From Adiantum capillus-veneris (lineage: Eukaryota; Streptophyta; Polypodiopsida; Polypodiales; Pteridaceae): a DNA stretch of 64,000 nt. Location: contig CM043952.1 of assembly GCA_014529385.2 (NCBI GenBank), positions 151,739,057-151,803,056 on the forward strand, written 5' to 3'. Position 1 is the stretch's first letter. Every line of letters begins with the position of its first letter. Made by a program: the position numbers and the translations under genes. Below, piece after piece: positions 1-9,168 of this stretch. Below the pieces are notes generated by a model. It saw only the letters and a program-made list of their open reading frames with translations, did not search any database and was not told where the DNA came from.

Positions 1-2483
1 TCTTGCTCAACCATGATATACATGAACTGCCAAGCATGAAACAAAAACCACTTGTGGACACTCGCGTGTCAAAACAACTAGCCCAATCTGAGTCCGAAAA
101 AGCATGTAAGTCTGGCGGCAATGATCCCCCCTTGGGATAAAACAAGCCAACATGTAAAGTGCCACTAAGGTAGCGAAAAATCCTCTTGACAGCCTGCCAA
201 TGCTTAGACCCTGGGCTATGCATAAATCTACTGATCTGTGAGACTGCAAACTGAATATCCGGCCTCGTGTTGCATACATAAATGAGGCAGCCAACAGCAG
301 TTTGGTAAAGAGTGACATCAACAGGATCACCAGCATCATGTAGACTCAACTTCAAACCTGTTTCCATGAGTGTGGCAATAGGTTTGCAATCCTCAAGTCC
401 AAACTTACATAGCAATGTCTCTATGTAACTTTTCTGACACAAGGCAATACCACCATCACACTGCTTAAACTGTATACCCAAATAATGATGCAACAGCCCC
501 AAATCTTTCATCTTGAAAGTAGCATTCAAATCAGCCTTAAATTCAGCAATATGTCTCTCATTTGGTCCAGTGATCAGCAAATCATCAACATAAAGAACCA
601 CGATGAGAAATGCATCACCCTCACGCTTTACATACAATGTGCTTTCTGTTGGACTGTTACGAAAGCCTTGTTTGACCAAATGAGTGTCAGCTTTCTCATA
701 CCAAGCACGACGAGATTACTTCAACCCATACAAATCCTTGTTACATTTGCACACTTTGTCCTCTTGGCCTTTTATGACAAAACCGCGAGGCTGCATTACA
801 TAAACTTCCTCAAATATGTCACCATTCAAGAAAGCAGTAACAATGTCAATGAGCTACCAATGCACATAGAAAACGCACAGTAGTCATACGACAAGTGGGA
901 GCAAAAGTCTCTTCATAATCTATGCCTTTTTGTTGTGCATAACCCTTTGCAACAAGTCGAGCCTTATGGCGATCGATCTCACCATCCGGCTTGCGTTTCA
1001 ACTTGTAAACCCACTTCGTACCAATGGCCTTTTTGCCAAGAGGCAAATCACATAAAGTCCATGTGTGATTTTCTATAAGTGCATCATATTCTGATTGCAT
1101 GGCAGCCATCCAATTTTCTGAATTTTGTGCTTCATCAAAAGTCAAAGGCTCCTCAACATCATGTAAGCTAGACACAGCCAAAGCATAACAATCTGATTCA
1201 TAAGATGCACGGCGAGAGCCTGAACGAGTACGACTAGACAAAGGTGCATCCAATTTACTGTCACACAAAGTGTGCACCAGCCATTTTGGCATACCTCTAG
1301 CCTGCTCATTTTCAGCCCTTTCCTCATCAAGTACATCATGTACATCTACATCAGTAATAGGCTGATCTAGAACATTTTCAGAAACCCCCATAGGCTGTAC
1401 ATTTGCCTCAATCGAACTTACATTCATATTTCCACCACTAAAAGAGGCAACAAAGTGTCATAAATGTCTTGTGATCTTACATTACTGTCTCTAGTACATG
1501 ACAGCAAGGGCTGAACAGAATCTTCCACAAACACTGCATCGCGAGAAACCAGAATACGTTTTTTTTGCGGATGATACAACCTGTAACCTTTCCTTTCAGC
1601 ACTATAACCAACAAAAATACATTTGACAGCCTTATCATCCAATTTTCTGCGCTGCACTTGTGGCACCAAAGCATATGCCAAACAGCCAAAAACACGCATG
1701 TGCTCAATAGAAGGCTTTCTATCATGCCATGCTTCATATGGAGTAATAGACTGCAAAGCTTTCGTAGGACACCTGTAAAGTACATAAGTGGCACACATGA
1801 TGGCCTCAAGCCAAAAAGAATGCGGTAAAGCTTAACTTTTGACCATACATCGTGCCATTTCCGTCAGTGACCTGTTTTTCCTCTCAGCAACACAATTTTG
1901 CTGAGGCGTATAAAGCACTGTACATTGGTGTTTTATCCCACGACTAGCCAAAAATGCATTAAATTCATGAGACATATACACCCCCCCTCGATCGGAACGG
2001 AGGGTGCCCTTAGTACATTTCGACACATTTTCAGCCATAGCTAGAAATTGTTTGAAGCACATAAAAACTTCGGACTTCGCTTTAAGTGGAAATACCAATG
2101 CATGCATGGAGTAATCATCAATAAAAGTCACGAAGTACAGGTAATTGCCCAAGGACGGAGTTTGCATGGGCCCACAAACATCACTATGCACAAGCTGCAA
2201 CCTGCATGTGGCCCGAACTGAACCATCCTTTGGAAACTTAGAATGCTGAATCTTACCCAAAATACAGCCTTCACAAACATGTTTGACAGGTGCTTCAAGA
2301 GGCGGCAAAGAAGCAACCATATCAGATTTCTACAAACGCAGCAAACTAGCAAAATTCAGATGACCAAAACGTGCATGCCAAAGTTTTGCATCTGAAATAG
2401 CCCTTGAATCTGCAACAGCATTTGCAAAATTTTGTCCACAATTGTCATACAAAGTGAGCTTATACAGCCCACGGCACAAAAGG
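1..2483 (-). pseudogene. pol: pol fragment of element A: integrase and reverse transcriptase
   Basis: Reading down from 2483 the integrase is recognisable: an H-x-H-like segment WHARFGHLNF, CEGCILGK, then VHSDVCGP, LRSDRGGVY and CVAERKNRS. The last retains the catalytic glutamate (codon 1883-1885). Next come a linker rich in TRSGSR and the RT start (WMAAMQSEYDAL, KWVYKLKRKPDG, ARLVAKGYAQQKGIDYEETFAP). Stops interrupt it, for example after CMVKS near 1832, after LLVVEI near 1424 and at about 846 where a deletion shifts the frame. The remaining RT and RNase H span 1-845 and parallel element B. No intact polyprotein remains. Confidence 0.88.
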
Positions 2484-2912
2484 CCTCTTTGACTCCAGCT
2501 CTTTACGCAGCAAAGCAATTTTAGCCTCATTGCGGCTTGCATAAAGACCTGCTAAAATATCCCAAGCCTGTTTTGCAGATTTTGCTGAACGGATATGTGG
2601 AACAATGGTGCGCTTGACAGACAACGCAATCAATGCATGAGCCTGCGCATCCTCAACATCCCAACGAGCTTGTTCTGTCGTAGGCAAAACAACTCTAACA
2701 GCTGCAATCCTTGCAGCAAGACCTGCAACATCCTCAACATCGCCTACATCCTCGAAACCAGGACGTACATTAATGCCCTGCACAATGTTCCAGACACCCT
2801 TTGACACAAGAACATGTTGCATCATATAAGACCACATAGGGTAGTTGTTTCTATCCAACCTGTCCTCAGCAGCAAATATCTTGAACACATCTGTGTTGTT
2901 GTTGTCAGCCAT
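2484..2912 (-). pseudogene. gag: gag N-terminal fragment of element A
   Basis: The ATG at 2912 opens MADNNNTDVFKIF, followed by the copia gag signature with NYPMW and a VLVSKGVWNIV stretch. About 140 codons stay in register with the element B gag as far as the CKELESK-like motif. The frame then runs straight into sequence that in B lies after the protease. The zinc knuckle and the protease active site are therefore absent. The copy cannot make a complete Gag-Pol. The start matches that of B at 13389. Confidence 0.85.
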
Positions 2913-3269
2913 GGTAAATGTTGTACCTGATGTGAAAACTGCTCGAAAATAGGAGAAATGGAGCGGGAACAACCTGTGCTATATAGCACAAACCGTAGAA
3001 GACTATAAGTCACTTGTTATGCAGAAAACGGCACTGATAGAAATTCTGCACAAAATGACAAAATAGCCTGTGCAGTACTGCCTATAGTGGAAACGGAGGC
3101 CGAAATGAGCCCAAATCAAAATTCTGAGCAGACCGGGCTCTTCGAGATGTCCCAAAATTTTTGTCGACCTGCGAACACTTGCCAAAGTGAAATCGGAGAG
3201 AGTGAGCAGGCATGTACTGGAGCAACTGGCGACTAAGCCCGGGAGGACGTGACCTGCTCTGATACCAAT

Positions 3270-3497
3270 TGTTGGAATTAGGGTTGCAGAGAAACACACA
3301 CAGCTTGGAGAAGACGAAGGAAGCTCAAGGCACACAATAGAGAGTGTGTTACTTAGTGTGCAATGAAAAAATTAGATAGCCCTAGAGAGATGGGCGTATA
3401 TACAATGCACGGGGGAAAAAACCTCCTAAAGAGGGGAAAAATGCCCTGGCGGTCCTAGTGTGTTCACACACATCACTACCACATGTATATGGTAACA
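3270..3497 (-). repeat. 5' LTR of element A
   Basis: The LTR is 228 bp and bounded by TG...CA on the plus strand (TGTTGG...GTAACA). It matches both LTRs of element B almost base for base. Immediately inside it (3256-3269) is the complement of TGGTATCAGAGC, the initiator tRNA-Met primer site, which fixes the inner boundary and the minus orientation. Confidence 0.93.
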
Positions 3498-4605
3498 AAG
3501 ATTTGGTATGCCAGTTGTTAAAGAGTCTTTATGGCTTAAAACAATCACCGAGGGCATGGTACCATAAGTTCCACAAGTTCGTATTTTGTATGTGGATGAC
3601 ATGTTGATTGCTGGCAAGCACTTGGAAGAAATTTCAGCTTTGAAGTCAAAGATGGCAAAATCGTTTGACATGAAAGACATGGGTGAGGCAAGTCATATAC
3701 TTGGTATGCGCATTGAGAGAGACAGATCAAAGAAGTTGATTTGGTTATCTCAAACAGAGTATATTGACAAGGTTTTGCAACATTTCAATATGGAGAAGGG
3801 AAAGGCATTGAGTGTTCCATTGCCACCATATGTGAAACTTAGCAAACAAGATTGTCCTGTGTCTGAGGAAGAACGGGCTGAAATGGATAAGATTCCATAT
3901 GCGTCTGCAGTGGGTAGTTTCATGTATGCAATGATTGCTACTCGCCCAGACATTGCATTTGCAGTGGGAGTAGTAAGTCGATACATGTCAAACCCAGGCA
4001 AGAAACATTGGGAGGCAGTGAAAGGAATATTGAGATACCTGAAAGCTACAAAGAGTATGCGTATATGCTATGGGAGTCAGGAGCTAAGTGTAAAGGGTTT
4101 TACAGACTCAGATTATGCAGGTGACTTAGACAACCGAAGGTCTACGTCAAGGTATGTCTTTACATTGGCTGGTGGAGCAGTATCATGTCGTTCTAGATTA
4201 CAAGATTGTGTTACTCAATCTACTACAGAGGCTGAATATGTTGCAGCATCAGAGGCACGCAAAGAATCAATTTGGCTTAATCGACTAGTAACAGATTTGG
4301 GAATCAAAGAAGAGATGCCTGTGTTATATTGTGATAGTCAAAGTGCTATACAATTGGCTTGCAATTCAGTTTATCACTCAAAGACAAAGCATGTGGATGT
4401 GAAGTATCATTTCATCAGGGAAATGCTCGAGGATAAGCAACTTCAGCTTGTCAAAGTTCACACCACAGAAAATCCTGCTAATCTACTTACAAAAGGACTT
4501 CCCTCAGAGAGCTTTGCGAATTTTCGCAAGCAGTTAGGTGTAGGGTACTTCACCTCTCTACATCTCTTGTATATTAGCTTGTATAGTAGCTTCTCTCACA
4601 CTTAA
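3498..4605 (+). pseudogene. pol: RT C-terminus and RNase H of element E
   Basis: After the deletion near 3583 the frame resumes at the RT active site with YVDDMLIAGK (YVDD). It continues through MKDMGEASHILGM, the conserved ASAVGSFMYAMIATRPDIAFAVG block, and the RNase H motifs FTDSDYAGD, STTEAEYVAASEA, LYCDSQSAIQL and TKHVDVKYHFI. It ends at 4605, about 20 codons after the position where F stops, because the F stop codon is altered here. About 340 codons are open from 3586. It is a truncated domain, not a working gene. Confidence 0.9.
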
Positions 4606-4634
4606 AGTACCACATTGGACTTTAAGTGGGAGGT
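4601..4634 (+). promoter_or_regulatory. PPT-abutting hairpin of element E
   Basis: CTTAAAGT (4601-4608) pairs with ACTTTAAG (4619-4626) across a 10-base loop. The right arm overlaps the polypurine tract AAGTGGGAGGT that ends at 4634, directly before the LTR. The same structure occurs in F, and in C and D with a compensating base-pair change. Confidence 0.75.
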
Positions 4635-4826
4635 TGTTGGGGTATAAAGCCCAATGTGGTCGCCCAGGTAAGTGGGCGGGCCGGCAGGTATGTACACATA
4701 TTCTTTTGTAAAAACCTAATAAGAACTCACTATGCTCTACACATTACAGTAGAGCGAGTTCACCATATCGTCGTGCTCTTCTTCTCGCACTCTCTCTCGC
4801 GTCACACTTCAGCTCGTACTCCTTCA
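4635..4826 (+). repeat. 3' LTR of element E
   Basis: The 192-bp LTR runs from TGTTGGGGT to ACTCCTTCA. It is closely matched by the F 5' LTR at 31809-32000. It is preceded by the PPT AAGTGGGAGGT. Confidence 0.93.
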
Positions 4827-5757
4827 GGCAAGTCTACTATGACTCTGATTTTGTCTAGGTCAGTGGTTATGCCATTTCTTGAGACAACATTTCCTAAGAT
4901 GCGGCCTTGCCTAACCATAAAAATGCACATTTCCGGGTTAAGATAGATACGATATGTTCAACATTTCTCAAATACCTTTTGTAAATGGTCAATATGTTCC
5001 TCTCGTAGAAGAGAGTGTACACAAAGATCATCCATATATATTTCTAAGAATATTCTTAGGTATTCTTTGAATGCATGAGTCATTAACCTTTGAAAGGTAA
5101 CTGGGGCATTGGTCAAGCCAAAAGGCATAACTTATACGCATATATTCTCCATGCTGTGGCAAACACTATTTTATGTTGATCCTCTATTGCAATTGCCAGT
5201 TGGTTATACCCTGAAAACCCATCTAGAAAGGAATAAGCCGGTTTCCCAGCCACCCTCTCAAGTAATGTTCTGTGATAGGCAGGGGATAATTATCCCTTAT
5301 GGTGGCTGCATTTACTTTTTTGAGGTTCACACACACACGCAGCTTTCCATTCTTTTTTGGGGACAACCACAATGGATGACACCCAATCTAAATGCTCGAT
5401 TTCATAGATGAATTCAGCATCCATTAGCTTGTCAATCTCCTCTTTGATTCGTTTAGCAAATGTGTCATTATATGTGTAAGGACATTGTTTGCTAGGTTTG
5501 GCATCTGATTTTAATAGTATTGTACGTTGGCATATTGATGGATCAACTCCTTCGAGGTCTTTGTAGGACCACGCAAACACATCTTTATACTTCTTGAGAA
5601 GTTGTGTTAGCAGTTCTTCTTCCTCAGGCTCTAAATCAGTTGCTATATAGACCGGGTGAGGCTCTTCGCCTGGCGCAACGAGGTCTATCCGATTTGCATT
5701 TTCTGGCCCATCGTAAGATTCCTGGTTTATTCTTTCCCTGACTGGTGGTTTCATTAT
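4827..5757 (-). pseudogene. pol: Element G1 (Ty3/gypsy): reverse transcriptase segment
   Basis: Read from 5757 downward this is the N-terminal half of a gypsy RT: EEPHPVYIATDLE, then KYKDVFAWSYKDLEGVDPSI and EFIYEIEHLDWVSSIVVVPKK. A frameshift near 5320 follows. Other frames continue with FSGYNQL, PFGLTNAPVTFQRLM and the intact catalytic box YMDDLCVHS, then FEKC(stop)TYR and a GRILGNVVS segment. The segment ends at 4827 where copia E begins; the rest of pol (RNase H, integrase) must lie left of the window. On the other side it is interrupted by element D, and its coding resumes at 8578. Frameshifts and stops show it is dead. Confidence 0.88.
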
Positions 5758-5946
5758 TGAAGGGGATCGGGGAGCACCACAGACGGAGAGTGAGAGAGAG
5801 AGAAGGAGAGACACACACGATGTGGGTGGGGAGACTCAAAAGAGTGAGCAGCCCCCTATACACTTATGCTATGTATAAGGTATACAAGTCAGTGGGCGCC
5901 CAGACTCTGGGCGGCTGGGCAAGGCACAGGCACCTATACCCCAACA
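5758..5946 (-). repeat. 3' LTR of element D
   Basis: On the minus strand it starts TGTTGGGGTATAGG and ends GATCCCCTTCA. The plus-strand boundaries are TGAAGGGG...CCCAACA. The opening TGTTGGGGT and terminal CCTTCA are shared with the LTRs of C, E and F. Confidence 0.93.
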
Positions 5947-5978
5947 ACCTCCCACTTAAAGGCGACTGTGCCTTTAAG
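5947..5978 (-). promoter_or_regulatory. PPT and abutting hairpin of element D
   Basis: The arms CTTAAAGGC (5955-5963) and GCCTTTAAG (5970-5978) are perfect complements around a six-base loop. On the minus strand the PPT AAGTGGGAGGT lies between the hairpin and the LTR. This matches element C, with the loop sequence changed. Confidence 0.78.
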
Positions 5979-6025
5979 CAAGAGAACCTAGTCTAAAGAC
6001 TACAAAAGGCGAGAGAAAACCGCTC

Positions 6026-7179
6026 TCAACCGATGCCCACTGCCTGGCTGTGATCGTGTGCATCCGACTGTCCTGCTCCTATGTAAGTCCATACACCACC
6101 AGACGTACCGCACACGTACTGCAAGTATGTACGCAATACCTGCATATCTCCCTCATGCACTATGCCATCATCAGTCAACAAACGACTGACAACCCCAACT
6201 GCAAATGCTCCCACTACAGCTGCGATATCCGGTTTCAAGATCAGCATCTCATACATGAGACCACCGAATGCCGATGCAATGCTAGCGGGCCTTGCTAGCT
6301 CTACGGAGCATGCATCAACATATATATCCCTGGAAATAGGCATCTCTGACTAACAAGGCGTGTCAGCCACATGCATAGAAAGGAATGACTGCATAATCGC
6401 TGACATCTCAACCTCCTCTGCAATCATCCACTGCAACATGACCACTCAATCTGTTGTGACTCACTAGAGCCTGCTATCGCATGCACCGATCCATCGGTCA
6501 AACGTACACTGCCAAGCATCCCGCTAGAATAGCTACAAAACCATGCACGATGCGGCGTGACATGAAACATAGCATCTGCGTCTAGCAACCACTACGAAGG
6601 GAGTGCACTATCCACATGTATAGCATCTCGTGCATAGCTCGAGGTAAAAGTGACATCCCCGTCACTAGTATACTCCGACACTACATGTGCCTCAACTGTC
6701 AAAGCAACTGAGTCCATGGCATCACTACATACATCTCTGAGACTGCCATGTCTCCTACGATGTCGCATACGACAAAAACAACGCCGTCTAACGTGTCCAG
6801 AATGACCACAATACCAACATGTCACTTGTCGGCGTGCTCATGAATGTACATGTCTCACACGAGTCCGTGATGACTCAGATCTATCATACATATCATGTAA
6901 TCTGCGCCAAAGTGCTCTCGTAGCAGTCTCATACATAACAAGAGCATATACAGATTCTGCAAGGTGCAAAGAGAGCGTAGATAGTGCCATCTCCTCTAGC
7001 TCCTGCCACTGATCGTCAGACATGTTTGAAGGTCTACCTGCATCACCACTCAATGGTCGATGCAACCCTCGCTGTGTCAATGCATCAAGCATACACTCTC
7101 TCCATGCCGCAAAGTCTGACCCATCAAACACGCGCATCTGTGAGAGGTCACAATCTGATCGATCACCTATCTCTGCCAT
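6026..7179 (-). pseudogene. gag: Shortened gag with zinc knuckle, element D
   Basis: The start chosen is the ATG at 7179 (MAEIGDRSDCDLSQM), which corresponds to the ATG at 17696 in C. The N-terminal gag block (VFDGSDFAAW, SDDQWQELEEMALSTL, LWRRLHDMYDRSES) is followed at once by SRTRVRHVHS, so the C-terminal half of the usual gag domain is missing. A TGA at 6838-6840 replaces the CGA of C. Downstream the zinc knuckle CWYCGHSGHVRRRC and a protease relic with DADAM in place of DSGAS are visible. From about 6343 an RT-end relic (GGLMYEMLILKPDIAAVVG) appears. This is an internally deleted, decayed gag-pol. Confidence 0.85.
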
Positions 7180-8374
7180 GAGCACAATGTAGCAAACTAG
7201 AAAGCAAAACCACCTCACCAACAACACCTGAAAACTGTCTACCAATATGGCTAGAAACACAATGTAAAACCTGTGAGACACACTCCAAAATAGAGCTCCC
7301 ACAATGTCAATACAAGTCAGCCCTAAACTGACTCGAATCGCATCAACAAAAGTCTGCAAATATGGCTCAAAACCTGATGCAAAGTTGCACCAATAACCGT
7401 GCAAAACCTTGCACAAAATCACAAGTCAATATGACTTAATCGCGCATAAATATCTGACAAAATTTTGGCAGAGTCTCCTTTGTAACTGGAGCAAAATCTC
7501 AACAGTAAACCTCAAAGAGACAATAATATATGCCACGATGGCCAATCCGGGAATAAACTCGACCGGAATCACCTCACAAAGTCATACATATGAGCATACC
7601 CGCTCTTGCCGGAGTACCACTCAAATAATCTCAGCCATAAACAAATACACAAATCCATATATGGCATACATAAACCGCCAAGACCATGGCAACATAGCTC
7701 ACTCTTGCATGAGTGGCTCTCTGGACAAATGCATATCCAAAAACTTGTGTACACCTATGAATTTGCTGGTTGCTGCAGAAAATACTCCGTGTGTGTGAGA
7801 TATACCAAAAACAGTGTTTTTGGGACCCGAAAGTGCACAAATAAACCTGTTGCTGTACCTGCTGTAATTCAAAGAATAGTTTCAGCAAATAGACATCACC
7901 ATCGCGTCCGGAGCGTGCCAAAACCCTGACCTAGACTCTTGGATCATGTAGATCTCACTCTGTATGACGGAGCTACGCAAAAAACTGCGTTTTAGAGCCC
8001 GAAAATGGCAAAAACGAGTTGCACACAGTATTGAACCTGCTCCTGCTCCACTCTGCGTGATGCAATGTCCTCTCAATGCAAGCTCCAACGCAAGAGCTCT
8101 GCCACAACAGCATCCAAGCACTCGAATGTCAAGCTCTCCTCCGCCGAGCACTTCTCTAACGAGCTCCACTGAGCTCAAAAGCTCCTCTCACCAAGGAAGC
8201 CGCAACCGCCTCCTCGACCAAGCTTGACCACACCAAGCTCCTAAGCTCCAAAGACAATGCTCCTCAAGCTAAAATCTCTCTCCGTGAAACTCCACAATCG
8301 AACTCCACCGTCGAGAGCGAGCAAGCTATCGCCTCGAAGTTCTCAAAGCCGTCGTGCTCTCCGCGGTCACCATA
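7180..8374 (-). other. Leader of element D, no gene seen
   Basis: About 1.2 kb lie between the primer site (complement of TGGTATCAGAGC at about 8374-8388) and the gag start. Scattered short ORFs on both strands have no recognisable domain. The sequence parallels the leader of element C. Confidence 0.7.
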
Positions 8375-8388
8375 GCTCTGATACCAAT

Positions 8389-8577
8389 TGAAGGGGATCG
8401 GGGAGCACCACAGACGGAGAGTGAGAGAGAGAGAAGGAGAGACACACACGATGTGGGTGGGGAGACTCAAAAGAGTGAGCAGCCCCCTATACACTTATGC
8501 TATGTATCAGGTATACAAGTCAGTGGGCGCCCAGACTCTGGGCGGCTGGGCAAGGCAAAGGCGCCTATACCCCAACA
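8389..8577 (-). repeat. 5' LTR of element D
   Basis: This 189-bp LTR is paired with 5758-5946. The primer site adjoins it at the lower-coordinate side, which fixes the minus orientation. Confidence 0.93.
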
Positions 8578-8866
8578 ATTATGATTTTTCTATCCTAGAT
8601 GGTGAATTTTCGATAGTGGGATGGTACATTCATGTTTCCTTTTTCGGACTCCTCCTTACCATCACTTTCTCCCTCAGTAGTCCATACCTCTCGTAACGAC
8701 CGTTTTAGTTCTTGGTATTTCTTTCTGCGCTCCAATTTGGTCCACTTTGGGTCTTTTGTTTTTTCCTGTTTTGATTGTTGAGATTTTTTTATTTTGTTTT
8801 TGTTTTAGTCTTCCATACTTGTTTTATTTCCTCTTGCGTTCCTTCCCTTCGAACTTTTGAGAATCT
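8578..8866 (-). pseudogene. Element G1: protease-RT spacer segment
   Basis: This 289-base piece of G1 is stranded between elements D and B. On the minus strand it encodes a basic, Lys/Gln-rich linker with stops and no named motif. The equivalent stretch of G2 (about 22340-22490) is recognisably similar, including a GATGGTAAGGA-like run and a CATCCCA-containing run, which confirms its place between protease and RT. Confidence 0.75.
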
Positions 8867-9093
8867 TATTGGAATTAGGGTTGCAGAGAAACACACACAG
8901 GTTGGAGAAGACGAAGAAAGCTCAAGGCACACAATAGAGAGTGTGTTACTTAGTGTGCAATGGAAAGATAGATAGCCCTAGAGTGATGGGTGTATATACA
9001 ATGCACGGGGGGAAAAACCTCCTAAAGAGGGAAAAAATGCCCCGGCGGTCCTAGTGTGTTCACACACATCACTACCACATGTATATGGTAACA
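8867..9093 (-). repeat. 3' LTR of element B
   Basis: This 227-bp LTR begins TATTGGAATTAGG where the other copies have TGTTGGAATTAGG, so the terminal dinucleotide is mutated. It ends GGTAACA at 9093. The abutting TSD (AATCT) confirms the boundary. Confidence 0.92.
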
Positions 9094-9168
9094 AATCCCC
9101 CCTGGAGTGATGCGGTGAACGAGAGCTGGCACATGAATAAAGGGAAGTGCCATGCCCTGAGGACAGGA

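Larger units (their letters stand above)
1..3497 (-). mobile_element. Element A: Ty1/copia LTR retrotransposon, 5' part, internally deleted
   Basis: This is a minus-strand copia element whose 3' end lies beyond base 1. Its 5' LTR is at 3270-3497 and is followed by the tRNA-Met primer site and a gag start at 2912. Integrase and RT coding follow down to base 1. It is a sister copy of element B (8867-13978), nearly collinear with it except for two deletions. One, near 2483, removes about 0.93 kb (zinc knuckle plus protease) relative to B. A smaller one of about 30 bp lies near 850, at the start of RT. A sits inside copia element E: the base after its LTR (AAGAT, 3498-3502) resumes E coding in mid-RT. 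The other TSD copy is outside the window. Confidence 0.92.
3498..4826 (+). mobile_element. Element E: Ty1/copia, 3' part
   Basis: This is the 3' third of a plus-strand copia element, cut by element A. It contains the RT end, RNase H, a PPT and a 3' LTR (4635-4826). It is highly similar to element F (37613-38834 and its LTR). The first about 90 bases match F at 37613, after which about 95 bases present in F are missing (junction near 3583). Directly after the LTR, the base GGCAA begins G1 gypsy RT sequence on the minus strand, so E inserted into G1. Its left TSD and 5' half are outside the window. Confidence 0.9.
5758..8577 (-). mobile_element. Element D: non-autonomous copia derivative (2.8 kb)
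   Basis: The element is complete, with two 189-bp LTRs (5758-5946 and 8389-8577) that differ at only about three positions by eye. A perfect 5-bp TSD, ATTAT, is at 5753-5757 and 8578-8582. On the minus strand the order is LTR, tRNA-Met primer site, a leader of about 1.2 kb, a shortened gag with zinc knuckle, a remnant of protease, a remnant of the RT/RNase H boundary, the hairpin-PPT and the LTR. It has no integrase and no RT core. It interrupts the G1 gypsy spacer. It is closely related in coding to element C. The low LTR divergence suggests it is among the younger insertions here. Confidence 0.93.

Noticed and set aside
485-883. Plus-strand ORF of 132 codons
   Set aside because: It lies opposite the copia RT of element A and a near-copy lies opposite B (10018-10383). 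It is an antisense shadow of conserved RT coding, with no domain of its own.
3256-3269. tRNA-Met gene at the TGGTATCAGAGC matches
   Set aside because: Only the short primer-site complement is present beside each LTR; there is no cloverleaf sequence around it.
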